Below are positions 1 through 7,985 of a stretch of 64,000 nucleotides of DNA, piece after piece. The DNA is from Phycisphaerae bacterium (GTDB lineage Bacteria; Planctomycetota; Phycisphaerae; Phycisphaerales; SM1A02): the NCBI GenBank assembly GCA_002711415.1, contig PARI01000032.1, positions 84,861 through 148,860 of the forward strand, read 5' to 3'. The notes under the pieces are model-generated. The model was not told the DNA's origin. It saw only the letters and a list, made by a program, of their open reading frames with translations, and did not search any database. Position 1 is the stretch's first letter; every line of letters begins with the position of its first letter. A program made the translations under genes and the position numbers.

Positions 1-78
1 ATCGATGGGGATTGCACGGTGTCTGGCACCGACCTGGGCATCCTCCTTGCGGAGTGGTCAGCCGGGAAGCCCGCCTGA
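1..78 (+). CDS. C-terminal end of a dockerin-type secreted protein (partial)
   Basis: Only the last 25 codons are inside the window, read in the first frame up to TGA at 76-78. The peptide contains DGDCTVSGTDLGILLAEW, which has the calcium-loop plus aromatic-end pattern of one dockerin type I half-repeat. The same pattern closes five other secreted proteins in this window (24595, 30359, 35676, 37957 and 42482), so this is most likely another exported protein with a C-terminal dockerin-like module. The rest of the protein is upstream and its function cannot be judged. Confidence 0.75.
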   Translation: MDGDCTVSGTDLGILLAEWSAGKPA

Positions 79-152
79 GACGGTTTGCCCGGAAACCGAT
101 CAGCCCCGCCCTCTCCCAGTGACTAGAATCTACCCGTTCCATCGGTTCCTAC

Positions 153-158
153 AGGAGG
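153..158 (+). promoter_or_regulatory. Shine-Dalgarno of the BFN gene
   Basis: A perfect AGGAGG lies 9 bases before the ATG at 168 and fixes that start. A TAGAAT at 124-129 could be a -10 box, but no good -35 accompanies it. Confidence 0.6.
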
Positions 159-167
159 ATCGATCCT

Positions 168-656
168 ATGGCAGTTCGCATGGCTCTCTCGAGGATCTTC
201 ATCCGGGAGATGACCGACATGCAGATCATCGAGCTCAGCGAGGTCGATGGCCTGGGTCGTACGTTTCCGATCGTCATTGGTCTGCCCGAGGCCTTCGCCA
301 TCGAGAGGCGGCTCAACGGCATCGAGATCCCCCGGCCCCAGACACATGACCTGCTTGCGAGCGGCATCAACCAGATGGGTGGCACGCTGACATCCATCGT
401 CATCCACGATCTGGATGACGGAACCTACTACGCGAACCTGGTCATCGACCAGGACGGCGTGGAGCATGCCATAGATTCAAGGCCGTCTGACGCGATTGCA
501 CTGGGCATCGCCAGCGGTGTTCCCATCTACGTTGCCGAGGAGGTGCTGGAGAGCGCCTGCGCCGATCCGATGCTCGATATCGACAACCTCGGAGATCCGA
601 CCAGCGAGTTCGACATCGGCTTTGATGATGAGGAGGAACATGAGGACGATGGTTGA
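168..656 (+). CDS. Bifunctional nuclease family protein (BFN/DUF151)
   Basis: A 162-residue soluble protein of the BFN/DUF151 family, whose founding plant member has RNase and DNase activity; bacterial members are mostly uncharacterised. Seen: RTFPIVIGLPEA near residues 31-42, a His-containing segment near 60, and the family signature RPSDAIALG at about 105-113, followed by VPIYVAEEVLE. The C-terminus (from about 145) is a short acidic tail of Asp and Glu. The start is supported by AGGAGG 9 bases upstream; an internal Met at residue 5 would also give a normal family N-terminus. It is followed 31 bases later by truD on the same strand. Family assignment is firm, biological role unknown. Confidence 0.88.
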   Translation: MAVRMALSRIFIREMTDMQIIELSEVDGLGRTFPIVIGLPEAFAIERRLNGIEIPRPQTHDLLASGINQMGGTLTSIVIHDLDDGTYYANLVIDQDGVEHAIDSRPSDAIALGIASGVPIYVAEEVLESACADPMLDIDNLGDPTSEFDIGFDDEEEHEDDG

Positions 657-687
657 TCATGGCTGATCGTCCCTGACCGGCCCACCA

Positions 688-1977
688 ATGATGTCAAGAT
701 TGGATCAACAGCCAGAATGCCTTATCGAGGATCCGCTGCCGAAGAAGAAGATCCTCGAGGATGTTTCCATGGGTGGGCTGGTCAAGAGCCTTCCTGAGGA
801 TTTCACCGTCGAGGAGGTTCCCCTTTACGAGCCCTGTGGCGATGGCGAGCACCTCTACCTCTGGGTCAGGAAGTACAACATGCCGCACACGGAGATGCGA
901 TCGATCCTCCAGTCGCACTTCGGTGTCGGGCCCAAGTGTTTCGGTGCCGCAGGCATGAAGGACAAGGTTGCGGTCACGACCCAGATGGTCTCGATCCACC
1001 TGCCAGGCGGACCATTCGAGTATCCGCCCCTGGAGCATGATCGACTCCAGATCCTCGGTTCGAATCGTCATCTGAACAAGCTCCGGCGAGGTCACCTGAA
1101 GGGAAACAGATTCCACATCAGGGTCCGCCAGGTCGATCCGGTGAAGGTGACCACTGTCGCCGCTCGATTGAAGAAGCTGGAACAGGTCGGGATACCCGAT
1201 TACTACGGATACCAGCGATTCGGGTACAGGAGGAACAACCATGTGCTTGGATGCCACCTGGCCAACGGTCGTTTCGAGTCACTTGTCAGGGAACTGCTGG
1301 GCGCGACCGGGTCGAGCTATCCGGAGCAGCAGGAGGATGTCCGAAGGTTGTTCGACGCCGGTGACTATGCAGCTGCGCTTGATGGCTGGAGCAGTCGGAA
1401 CCAGGCCGAGCGAGCCGTCCTTCGTGGCTTGATCCGTGGTGATGACTGGGAGTCCTCCGTCATGTCGATTGAGCACCATACCCTGCGGTTCTGGCAGAGC
1501 GCGCTGCAATCGGCGATCTTCAATGACGTGCTGGACAAGCGGATCGATGAGGGGCAGCTCGCGTCACTCGTCGAGGGAGACATCGCGTGGAACGTCGTGG
1601 ACAAGTCCCTCACCCGGATCACTGCCGAGCACCTGGCTTCCGGTGATCTGGAGCAAAAGGTCCGCAATCTCGACCTCACCGCCACCGGGCCGATGTACGG
1701 ACCGAAGATGCTGTCGCCCACGGGAAGGCCGGGTCTGATCGAGGCCGAGTCCGTACTGCGAGGTGGGATCGACGACGGGACGTTCCAGCATGGCATCTTC
1801 AAGGACAACGGTGTCCGGCGTCCGTTTCGAATGATCATCCGTGACACGTCGATCAGTGCTGGTGTCGACAAGCACGGGGGGTACATCAGCGTGTGCTTCG
1901 AACTGCCCAAGGGCGGGTATGCCACCGTGGTCCTGGAGGAGCTTCTCGGGTCAGGGCTCGTGATGGGTCAGGGGTGA
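688..1977 (+). CDS. truD: tRNA pseudouridine(13) synthase TruD
   Basis: Isomerises U13 of tRNA-Glu to pseudouridine in the cytoplasm. The catalytic Asp sits in GAAGMKDKVAVTTQ (Asp about residue 92), the TruD counterpart of the E. coli motif around Asp80. An N-terminal LPEDFTVEEV segment and a central YYGYQRFGYRRNNH segment are both typical of the family, and length (429) fits a TruD carrying its inserted TRUD domain. Two adjacent ATGs occur at 688 and 691 with no clear ribosome site; a later Met at about residue 28 is possible, since family members usually begin close to the PEDF motif. It ends 6 bases before the convergent HAD gene, with no visible terminator between them. Confidence 0.93.
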   Translation: MMSRLDQQPECLIEDPLPKKKILEDVSMGGLVKSLPEDFTVEEVPLYEPCGDGEHLYLWVRKYNMPHTEMRSILQSHFGVGPKCFGAAGMKDKVAVTTQMVSIHLPGGPFEYPPLEHDRLQILGSNRHLNKLRRGHLKGNRFHIRVRQVDPVKVTTVAARLKKLEQVGIPDYYGYQRFGYRRNNHVLGCHLANGRFESLVRELLGATGSSYPEQQEDVRRLFDAGDYAAALDGWSSRNQAERAVLRGLIRGDDWESSVMSIEHHTLRFWQSALQSAIFNDVLDKRIDEGQLASLVEGDIAWNVVDKSLTRITAEHLASGDLEQKVRNLDLTATGPMYGPKMLSPTGRPGLIEAESVLRGGIDDGTFQHGIFKDNGVRRPFRMIIRDTSISAGVDKHGGYISVCFELPKGGYATVVLEELLGSGLVMGQG

Positions 1978-1983
1978 AATGCG

Positions 1984-2655
1984 TCAGCAGGCCCCGCCCT
2001 GCAGTACGATCCCATTGGCGGCAAGGCCCGTGATCAGTTGCGGCGCGGTCGGTGCGGTTGGGTCGACGTGAACAGAAATCCATCCGAGTTCCCGTGCCGC
2101 CTGGACGTTCTCGAACGTGTCATCGAAGAAGAGGATCTCCGGTCCCCGGGCCTGGACCACTTCCTCCAGTTTCAGGTAGATGGCGTGCTCCGGCTTGGCC
2201 AGGCCGACCATGTGTGACGCCACATGATGCTTCATCGACTTGAGTGAGGGCCAGGAGACCATCCGTTTCCAATGTCTTTCGTTGGTGTTGGACAGGCATG
2301 CAGTCGACAGGCCGGACTTTCCCAACTGCTCGATGATCCCTGCGACGCCCGCGTACTCCTCGATGACGATGCTGTCGATCGCCCTGCTGATGGTGTCCAG
2401 GTCGATCCCCTCGCCCAGCGCCGCCCCCATTCCGGACAGGAGCTGGTCGAACCCGATCGTTCCGAGCTGATACGTCTCGAACAGGTCCGTGATCCTCGCC
2501 TCCAGCTCCTGGTCGATCCGGTTGGCCACGTCCTCGTGAGCAAAGCGGGCGAAGAGTGCCTTCCAGTTTCGATGGATTCTCACCACGACGCCGCCGAGGT
2601 CGAAGCAGACGACACGGATCCCCGTATCAACTTCGAATTGCGCACTTGAAGTCAT
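1984..2655 (-). CDS. HAD-superfamily hydrolase (subfamily IA type)
   Basis: A 223-residue haloacid-dehalogenase-like hydrolase, probably a small-molecule phosphatase. Seen: motif I VVCFDLGGVVV with nucleophile Asp about 19, motif II CLSNTN near 120, a conserved Lys in LAKPEHAIY, and motif IV ILFFDDTFENVQAARELG. In motif I the second Asp of the classical DxD is replaced by Gly (DLGG), a known variant among YihX-like and related members. The gene starts 28 bases after the end of the upstream exported-protein gene on the same strand, so the two may be co-transcribed. Substrate cannot be inferred. Confidence 0.88.
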   Translation of the reverse strand: MTSSAQFEVDTGIRVVCFDLGGVVVRIHRNWKALFARFAHEDVANRIDQELEARITDLFETYQLGTIGFDQLLSGMGAALGEGIDLDTISRAIDSIVIEEYAGVAGIIEQLGKSGLSTACLSNTNERHWKRMVSWPSLKSMKHHVASHMVGLAKPEHAIYLKLEEVVQARGPEILFFDDTFENVQAARELGWISVHVDPTAPTAPQLITGLAANGIVLQGGAC

Positions 2656-2683
2656 GCCACGAGTGTATCCCGAAGCACGTGAA

Positions 2684-3862
2684 TCAGTAGGTTCGAGTTC
2701 TGCGACTTCGATTCCTGTTCAACAGTGCTCCGGCCAGAAGCATGACCGATGTGGCGGGAACGGGAATCGTGTGGAAGTTCATGTTCCCGTCGAGGTCGTG
2801 ACCGAGGCCTGCCATGTACAGGTCAATGGGTTCGCCCCACGAGGTCAGCATGAATCCCAGTGTCGGCCTGCCAGGCTCGGCACGCATCAGCTTGCTGTCA
2901 CTGAGATCCGTGATCGAAACCGGGTAGAGGAGCCCGCGTCGATCCAGGTCTTGTTCAAGCCTGAATCGATGGGGCCGCGGGCCCTCCCTCCGGTTCGTTC
3001 TGCGTGAGGATCGTGCCAGGACCTCGAGGACCGCTCCCGGCCCGAGACGTCGCTCGAGGTGCATCTGTTGTTCCATTCGTGCAGTCGCGACCATGTTGAT
3101 GAGCGACGGATCCCCGGGTTCGATCATCACCATGTAGCCCTCGACCCGTTCGTGTGACCTGATGCCGAGATCTCCCGACTGGTCCAGTGGATAGAGGCCG
3201 ATTGGAGTCTCTCCCGATTGTCCCTTCAACATCAACCGAACGTCCGTCATGAATCGGTTCGCTCGGCTCCGCTCCAGCAGGGTCACGGATGAACCGACAT
3301 GCGGCCTGCCCGGTTCGCCGCCGAGGATGGGCTGGATTCTTGCCCTGATCCCCGGATCGCTGAAGAGCATCACGGCCTCTGGATGCGGATCATGGTGTCC
3401 GGGATCATTGTCCACGACCGGGACATGGAACCGGAACTCGATCCTCACAGCCGCGGTTCCGTCGACAAGAAGCGAAGCGGGCAATTGATCGAATCTCGTC
3501 GCGTCGTGCGCCGTTCTCGGGAGATGTCCAACAGATCCGTCCGGGAGCACGAACCTGACGGGGGCATTTCCGATCCGCATCAGTCGATCGCTCAATCGCC
3601 TGAATAGACCATCGCCGTCCTCGTCCACCCACACATTGACATGCAGTGGTGACAGGATCTCCAGGCTGTCCCTGTTGAACACCGAGTCCCCGAATCGAAG
3701 GGCATGAACACCGACGGCACGGTTGAAACGACCGAAGTCGAACGTGCTGTCGAGCCCGATCGAGACCGGGTTTGACTGTTCGGTTCCGCCCCCCATGCAC
3801 GACATCGCAGTCACGGCCAGCGCGGCCGTGATCACGGACATCGCGTGGACGGCGGAGGACAT
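2684..3862 (-). CDS. Exported protein with PEP-CTERM-like C-terminal sorting signal
   Basis: I do not recognise the body of this protein (392 residues from the chosen start). It has a hydrophobic N-terminal export segment (MSVITAALAVTAMSC) and many short loops reading like a structural extracellular domain, including VDEDGDGLFRR. The C-terminus runs TIPVPATSVMLLAGALL followed by NRNRSRRTRTY. That is a Pro-rich motif, a hydrophobic helix and an Arg cluster: the three-part architecture of PEP-CTERM signals recognised by exosortases. The longer reading frame reaches 3931; the ATG at 3862 places the signal peptide at the N-terminus and is preferred. The HAD gene follows 28 bases later. No exosortase is in the window. 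Confidence 0.7.
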   Translation of the reverse strand: MSSAVHAMSVITAALAVTAMSCMGGGTEQSNPVSIGLDSTFDFGRFNRAVGVHALRFGDSVFNRDSLEILSPLHVNVWVDEDGDGLFRRLSDRLMRIGNAPVRFVLPDGSVGHLPRTAHDATRFDQLPASLLVDGTAAVRIEFRFHVPVVDNDPGHHDPHPEAVMLFSDPGIRARIQPILGGEPGRPHVGSSVTLLERSRANRFMTDVRLMLKGQSGETPIGLYPLDQSGDLGIRSHERVEGYMVMIEPGDPSLINMVATARMEQQMHLERRLGPGAVLEVLARSSRRTNRREGPRPHRFRLEQDLDRRGLLYPVSITDLSDSKLMRAEPGRPTLGFMLTSWGEPIDLYMAGLGHDLDGNMNFHTIPVPATSVMLLAGALLNRNRSRRTRTY

Positions 3863-4052
3863 CCCTCCGCGGTATCCCACGATCCCCTCCCATGAGCCTG
3901 GACCAAGCACAAGGCTCACTCGCCGGCACAAGAGCTGCGGCCAGTGAATCCAGGACGTTGAATTGGATGGATCGCCCTCTTCCCTCCGAAGATCGACCCT
4001 CCAGGCTCAGATACGCATCCCCGGGCCGGCCTGATGCACAAACCCATCCAGA

Positions 4053-4622
4053 TCACGGAAGAATTCGGTTTCTCCTGCGGTCCCGGAAGAACCCTCTCAG
4101 CAACTGCCGGCACTGCTGCTCCTGGACAGGCCCGCTGACTCGAACGCGGTGGTTCAGGCGGCTGTCATCGGTGATCGAGTACAGGGTCCTGCACGCTCCG
4201 GCCTTGGGGTCGTCGACCCCGTAGATCACTCGGCCGAGTCTCGCGTTGACCAGTGCTCCAGCACACATCGGGCATGGTTCGAGCGTGACGGCGAGTGAAC
4301 AGTCGGAGAGTCTCCAGCGGTCGAGCTTCCTGCCGGCGCGTCTGATCGCGACCACCTCGGCATGTCCTGACGGATCGCCTGAAGCCTCCCGGTTGTTGGC
4401 CGCCTCGGCGATGATTCCATCCTGGTTGTAGATCACGGCACCGACCGGCACCTCGTTGTCTCGGGCTGCTTCCATCGCCAGGATGACCGCCCTGTCCATC
4501 ATCAGCAGGTCGGTCTCGTCCAGGTCCTCGTTGCAAAGGCGGGCATGGTGCAATCGTGACAGCCGGTTCCTTCTTCGAGCGGTCACGCCTCGTCTCCTGC
4601 TGGCGCAGGGCCGCCGGTTCAT
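4053..4622 (-). CDS. tadA: Nucleoside/tRNA-adenosine deaminase (TadA-like)
   Basis: A zinc-dependent deaminase of the CDA fold, most likely making inosine at the wobble position of tRNA-Arg. Zinc ligand and proton-shuttle motif SGHAEVVAI and the two-Cys motif EPCPMCAGAL are intact, and VPVGAVI and ALVNARLGRVIYG match TadA. An extra basic N-terminus of about 40 residues (RRRGVTARRRNRL) precedes the core. The start overlaps the tatC stop by 4 bases (ATGA), so translation is probably coupled; a start inside, at the MMDRAV methionines, would give a more typical length of about 149. Guanine deaminase-like members share these motifs, so substrate is not proven. Confidence 0.87.
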   Translation of the reverse strand: MNRRPCASRRRGVTARRRNRLSRLHHARLCNEDLDETDLLMMDRAVILAMEAARDNEVPVGAVIYNQDGIIAEAANNREASGDPSGHAEVVAIRRAGRKLDRWRLSDCSLAVTLEPCPMCAGALVNARLGRVIYGVDDPKAGACRTLYSITDDSRLNHRVRVSGPVQEQQCRQLLRGFFRDRRRNRILP

Positions 4623-5740
4623 GAGCGTTCATCCTGGTCCGTGTCGCCGTCAGGATCATGCGTCACGGTGCCGCTGGGCCCTGCCGGCGGATCCTGGCTT
4701 CGATCGTCGCGTTCATCGATGCCTCCGACGATTCCCCTCATGACTGTTCCATCGGCGATCTTGCGAGCCGGTGCGAACACGAGCAGGAGGATTCCAGCCT
4801 CGTAGAGGACGTACAGTGGGATGAACATCAGGATCATCGATGCGCCGTCGGCCGGCGTGATGATCGCGGCCACGACGGCGCATATGAGCAGTGCGTACTT
4901 GCGGTTCCTCCTCAGGAACCGGATGTCAACGATCCCGAGCCAGCCGATCAGAAGTATGACCAGCGGCATCTGGAACGCGATCGATATGCCGACCATGAGG
5001 ATCAGCACGAAGTTGACGTACTCCTTGAGCCTGTAGGTCTGCCCGACCATGCCAGTAGGCGTCAGCGGCGCGTTGAGAATTTCGACCGAGTTGTCCTCCG
5101 GATCGCTCGATGCCCGGACCGCGATCGACAGGAGATGTTCCGGAAGCTTGATCCAGACCTGCCCTGGCACGGGGTGTTCCGGATGCTCCTGGAGGATCGG
5201 GATCGTGGAGACTTCCGCCTGTTCCGATACGGCATCGGTCGGAACCTCGATCACCGTGTGGGTTCCTGCGATGCCGAAGCCGATCAGCACTCGAAGCATC
5301 AGCGGGAGCATCACGTAGTAGAGCAGCGCCAGTCCCATCAGGACCAGCAGTGCGCTGCCTGGAACGAAGAACCTCGCGAATCGCCGCTCGTGTACATAGA
5401 GGCCCGGCGAGATGAAGAGCCAGATCTGCCAGAGCAGCCAGGGGGCCGAGATGACCAGTGCCGCGATGATGCTGAGCTTCAGGTCGGTCGCAAGCGTCTC
5501 AGCCGGGCTCAGTGCCTGCAACTGGGCCGGCAGACCTGCCGATCGCAGCGCCGAGAACAACGGCCGGCACATGAAGTTCCTGATGTCGTTGGCGAAGAAG
5601 AACAGCACGATCGCCAGGGGGAGTGGTGCAGCCAGGCCGAGCAACAGGCGCATCCTGAGCTCCTCCAGGTGATCACCGAAGCTCATGATCTTCTCCCTGG
5701 TCTTCTCGAGGATGTCGTGTTGCTGGTCGAGTGGAGGCAT
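4619..5740 (-). CDS. tatC: Twin-arginine translocase subunit TatC with large periplasmic insertion
   Basis: Multi-spanning receptor of the Tat system that binds twin-arginine signal peptides. Seen: the N-terminal MSFGDHLEELRMRLL signature, the segment PWLLWQIWLFISPGLY, and six hydrophobic helices. The protein is 373 residues against about 250 for most TatC. The excess is a hydrophilic stretch of roughly 85 residues between the third helix (LLVLMGLALLYYVMLP) and the fourth (FVLILMVGISIAFQMP), hence in the periplasm, plus an N-terminal coiled segment and an Arg/Asp-rich tail. Such insertions occur in planctomycetes. A Tat substrate is present in the window: the molybdopterin-like ActB. tatA is not in the window. 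Confidence 0.92.
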   Translation of the reverse strand: MPPLDQQHDILEKTREKIMSFGDHLEELRMRLLLGLAAPLPLAIVLFFFANDIRNFMCRPLFSALRSAGLPAQLQALSPAETLATDLKLSIIAALVISAPWLLWQIWLFISPGLYVHERRFARFFVPGSALLVLMGLALLYYVMLPLMLRVLIGFGIAGTHTVIEVPTDAVSEQAEVSTIPILQEHPEHPVPGQVWIKLPEHLLSIAVRASSDPEDNSVEILNAPLTPTGMVGQTYRLKEYVNFVLILMVGISIAFQMPLVILLIGWLGIVDIRFLRRNRKYALLICAVVAAIITPADGASMILMFIPLYVLYEAGILLLVFAPARKIADGTVMRGIVGGIDERDDRSQDPPAGPSGTVTHDPDGDTDQDERS

Positions 5741-5769
5741 GTGCGGAAACCCGGGTTCAACCCGTCATC

Positions 5770-6567
5770 TTAGCTCAAGGGGTCAGCTTGCAGTGGGAGG
5801 CCGAAGAACTCGATCGAGTTGGCGTCAAGCCGACGCTCGAACTCCAACGGATCGCGGCCGCGGATCTCCGCGATAAAACGGCCGATGTGCACGACGTTGG
5901 CCGGCACGTTCGGCCTCATGCTACGCACGGGTTCAGGGCTCAGGAACGGGGCGTCGGTCTCCACCATGACCATGTCCTCTGGAACCAGCTTCGCCGCCTC
6001 GGCGACCTCGGGCGCGGTCTTGAAGGTCACCGCGCCGGCGAAGCTGATCCTGGCTCCGAAGTCGAGCACGTCGGTCGCCTGTTCAGGGGTCCCGGTGAAG
6101 CAGTGGAACACGAATCGTTCCGGAGCGATCCCTGAGTTGCCGAGCACGGGAATCAGGTCATCGAACGACTTCCGGCTGTGGACGATGATCGGCTTGTCCA
6201 GTCCCTCGTTCGACCAGGTGCGGATGTGATCCAGCTGGCACTCCAGGATCTCCCGTTGCAGCGCGTAGTCGGGTTCCTTGTAGTGCTTGTCCAGGCCGAG
6301 CTCGCCCCATGCAACGCACCGAGGATGCGCGCCCGCGTTCCTCACCACATCCCAGTCGAGCGGTTCATCGACATGAAGCGGATGCACACCCGCCGAGAAG
6401 AACACCATGTCGTGTGCTTCGGCCAGTGCGCGAGAGGTTTCGCAGTTTTCAGAAGTCGTCGAGACCGTGATCACTGCCCGGACGCCGACCTCCTTCGACT
6501 GCTTGAGCACTTCATCGACCTTGTCGATGAAGTGGTTGAATCCGAGGTGGCAGTGCGTGTCGATCAT
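5770..6567 (-). CDS. tatD: TatD-family metal-dependent hydrolase
   Basis: A 265-residue TIM-barrel metallohydrolase of the TatD DNase family. Ligand motifs are all visible: MIDTHCHLGF at the N-terminus, the Glu in AWGELGLDKHY, IIVHSRKSFDD, FVFHCFTGTPEQA, and VETDAPFLSPEPVRS. Known members are 3'-5' exonucleases or D-aminoacyl-tRNA deacylase-like; the historical link to Tat export is genomic rather than functional. The start overlaps the stop of the upstream antiporter by 4 bases (ATGA) and tatC follows 29 bases later, so it lies in the middle of a long minus-strand transcription unit. Confidence 0.93.
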   Translation of the reverse strand: MIDTHCHLGFNHFIDKVDEVLKQSKEVGVRAVITVSTTSENCETSRALAEAHDMVFFSAGVHPLHVDEPLDWDVVRNAGAHPRCVAWGELGLDKHYKEPDYALQREILECQLDHIRTWSNEGLDKPIIVHSRKSFDDLIPVLGNSGIAPERFVFHCFTGTPEQATDVLDFGARISFAGAVTFKTAPEVAEAAKLVPEDMVMVETDAPFLSPEPVRSMRPNVPANVVHIGRFIAEIRGRDPLEFERRLDANSIEFFGLPLQADPLS

Positions 6568-7985
6568 GCGTTCTTCTCACTCGCTGTCGTACGTGTCTTC
6601 AGGAGCCCGATCCGCATCAGCGGCGGACCGATCAACTGGGTGATCGCGATCGAGGCCAGTATGACGCTGGCGAACTGGCCGCTCCACGGCATGTCCCTGA
6701 ATGTATGTTGAATCTGCAGCGCCAGGGCCAGCGAGACGCCCGCCTGCGGGATGTACGTCGTCCAGAGCCAGCCCCGAGTCGTTCGATCCATCGAGGCCAC
6801 CCTGCAGGCGATGTCCGTGGAGAGCCAGATCATCAACAGCCGCACGCCGACGATCAGCAGTGCCAGCGGCCACAGGTCCATCAGGGCCTCGAGACTGATC
6901 ATCGCACCGGTCACCGCGAAGAAGACGCAGTAGACAGGAAGCAGCACGTCCTCCATTGACTCGAAGAAGCTCGATGTCCTGTCCGGCCACATGTTGGACA
7001 TCATGAATCCCGCCGTGAGCCCGACAAGCAGGGGGGCCAGGTGCATGGTCTCTGAGATGATCGCGATTCCGAATCCAGCTGCCAGGAGGAAGACGACCAT
7101 GTGGTCTCCCACCCGGGTGATCATCAATCTCATCACCATCGCGACGACAACGCCCATGCCCATCGAACCGAGCAGATGCCAGGCCATCTCCCCGATGAGT
7201 TCCCCGTTGGACCTGTCCTGTGCCGGATCCCCCATGAGTCCGATGCCGACCGAGACCAGGATGGTGAAGAGGATCACGAGGATCAGGTCCTTGCAGACCG
7301 TCGTCGACAGGGAGATGCTTGGAAGCCTGCCCGTCGCCCCCGTCTCGTTGAACATCGCGATGACGGTTGCCGGGGAGTTGGCCACCGCGAGTGTTCCGAC
7401 GACCAGACACAGGAAGAGGGCCTGCTCGATCGGGGCTTCAGCGAGAAACGGCACCAGTGGTCGAGACAGGGCCAGCAGCCCGAAGACCCCGCCGAGGATG
7501 ATCGGGATTCCGATGCCGAGTATCTGCGTGATCGCCCTGGAGTTCTTCCGGATGAACCCGATCTTGATCTCCGCCCCTGCGATCAGCGCGATCAGGCCGA
7601 TGGCCAGTCCCTCGACGAGCTCGAGATACTGAAGTTCCGCCATGGATATCAGCGACAGCGGCCATCCCGGCGCCACCATCCCGAGACCCGGTCCGAGGAC
7701 GATCCCGAAGACGAGGTACCCGGTGATCTGTGGAAGCCGGATGATCGAGAACAGGTGTCCCATGATCCATCCGCCGATCAGGAGCAGGCCGATTCCCGTC
7801 GTTGAACCGATCAGGCCGGGAGGGGGGGGCTGGAAGGGGCGGCCGATCGCGTCGATCAGTTCGAGCGAGACGAGTCCACCATCACCGGTCCCCTGGTAGT
7901 CGACGACCCAGGCGATCAGGAGCAGGCCCACCATCAGCAGGAGGAATCCACCGGCATGTCCGACTCGCGTGCGTGCAGGACTCAT
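6564..7985 (-). CDS. Cation:proton antiporter (CPA2-like), first of a pair
   Basis: An integral membrane protein of 473 residues with about 12-13 hydrophobic segments. Seen: GHLFSIIRLPQITGYLVFG near residue 70, the pattern with which CPA2/KefB-type exchangers open; an acidic pair in AGAEIKIGF; and ANSPATVIAMFNETG followed by STTVCKDL, which resembles the discontinuous-helix and ion-binding region of this superfamily. It probably exchanges Na+ or K+ for H+ across the inner membrane. The open frame extends to 8288 but the ATG at 7985 overlaps the upstream antiporter stop by 4 bases and starts just before the first helix, so that start is used. Ion specificity is unknown. Confidence 0.83.
   Translation of the reverse strand: MSPARTRVGHAGGFLLLMVGLLLIAWVVDYQGTGDGGLVSLELIDAIGRPFQPPPPGLIGSTTGIGLLLIGGWIMGHLFSIIRLPQITGYLVFGIVLGPGLGMVAPGWPLSLISMAELQYLELVEGLAIGLIALIAGAEIKIGFIRKNSRAITQILGIGIPIILGGVFGLLALSRPLVPFLAEAPIEQALFLCLVVGTLAVANSPATVIAMFNETGATGRLPSISLSTTVCKDLILVILFTILVSVGIGLMGDPAQDRSNGELIGEMAWHLLGSMGMGVVVAMVMRLMITRVGDHMVVFLLAAGFGIAIISETMHLAPLLVGLTAGFMMSNMWPDRTSSFFESMEDVLLPVYCVFFAVTGAMISLEALMDLWPLALLIVGVRLLMIWLSTDIACRVASMDRTTRGWLWTTYIPQAGVSLALALQIQHTFRDMPWSGQFASVILASIAITQLIGPPLMRIGLLKTRTTASEKNA

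Noticed and set aside
1050-1075. tRNA T-arm-like GGTTCGAATC in truD
   Set aside because: Inside coding sequence, with no acceptor stem or anticodon arm around it. The only such motif with full context is the tmRNA at 45469-45816.
4658-5773. 371-codon plus-strand frame opposite tatC
   Set aside because: His/Asp/Arg-rich shadow of a membrane-protein gene; TatC signature is on the other strand.
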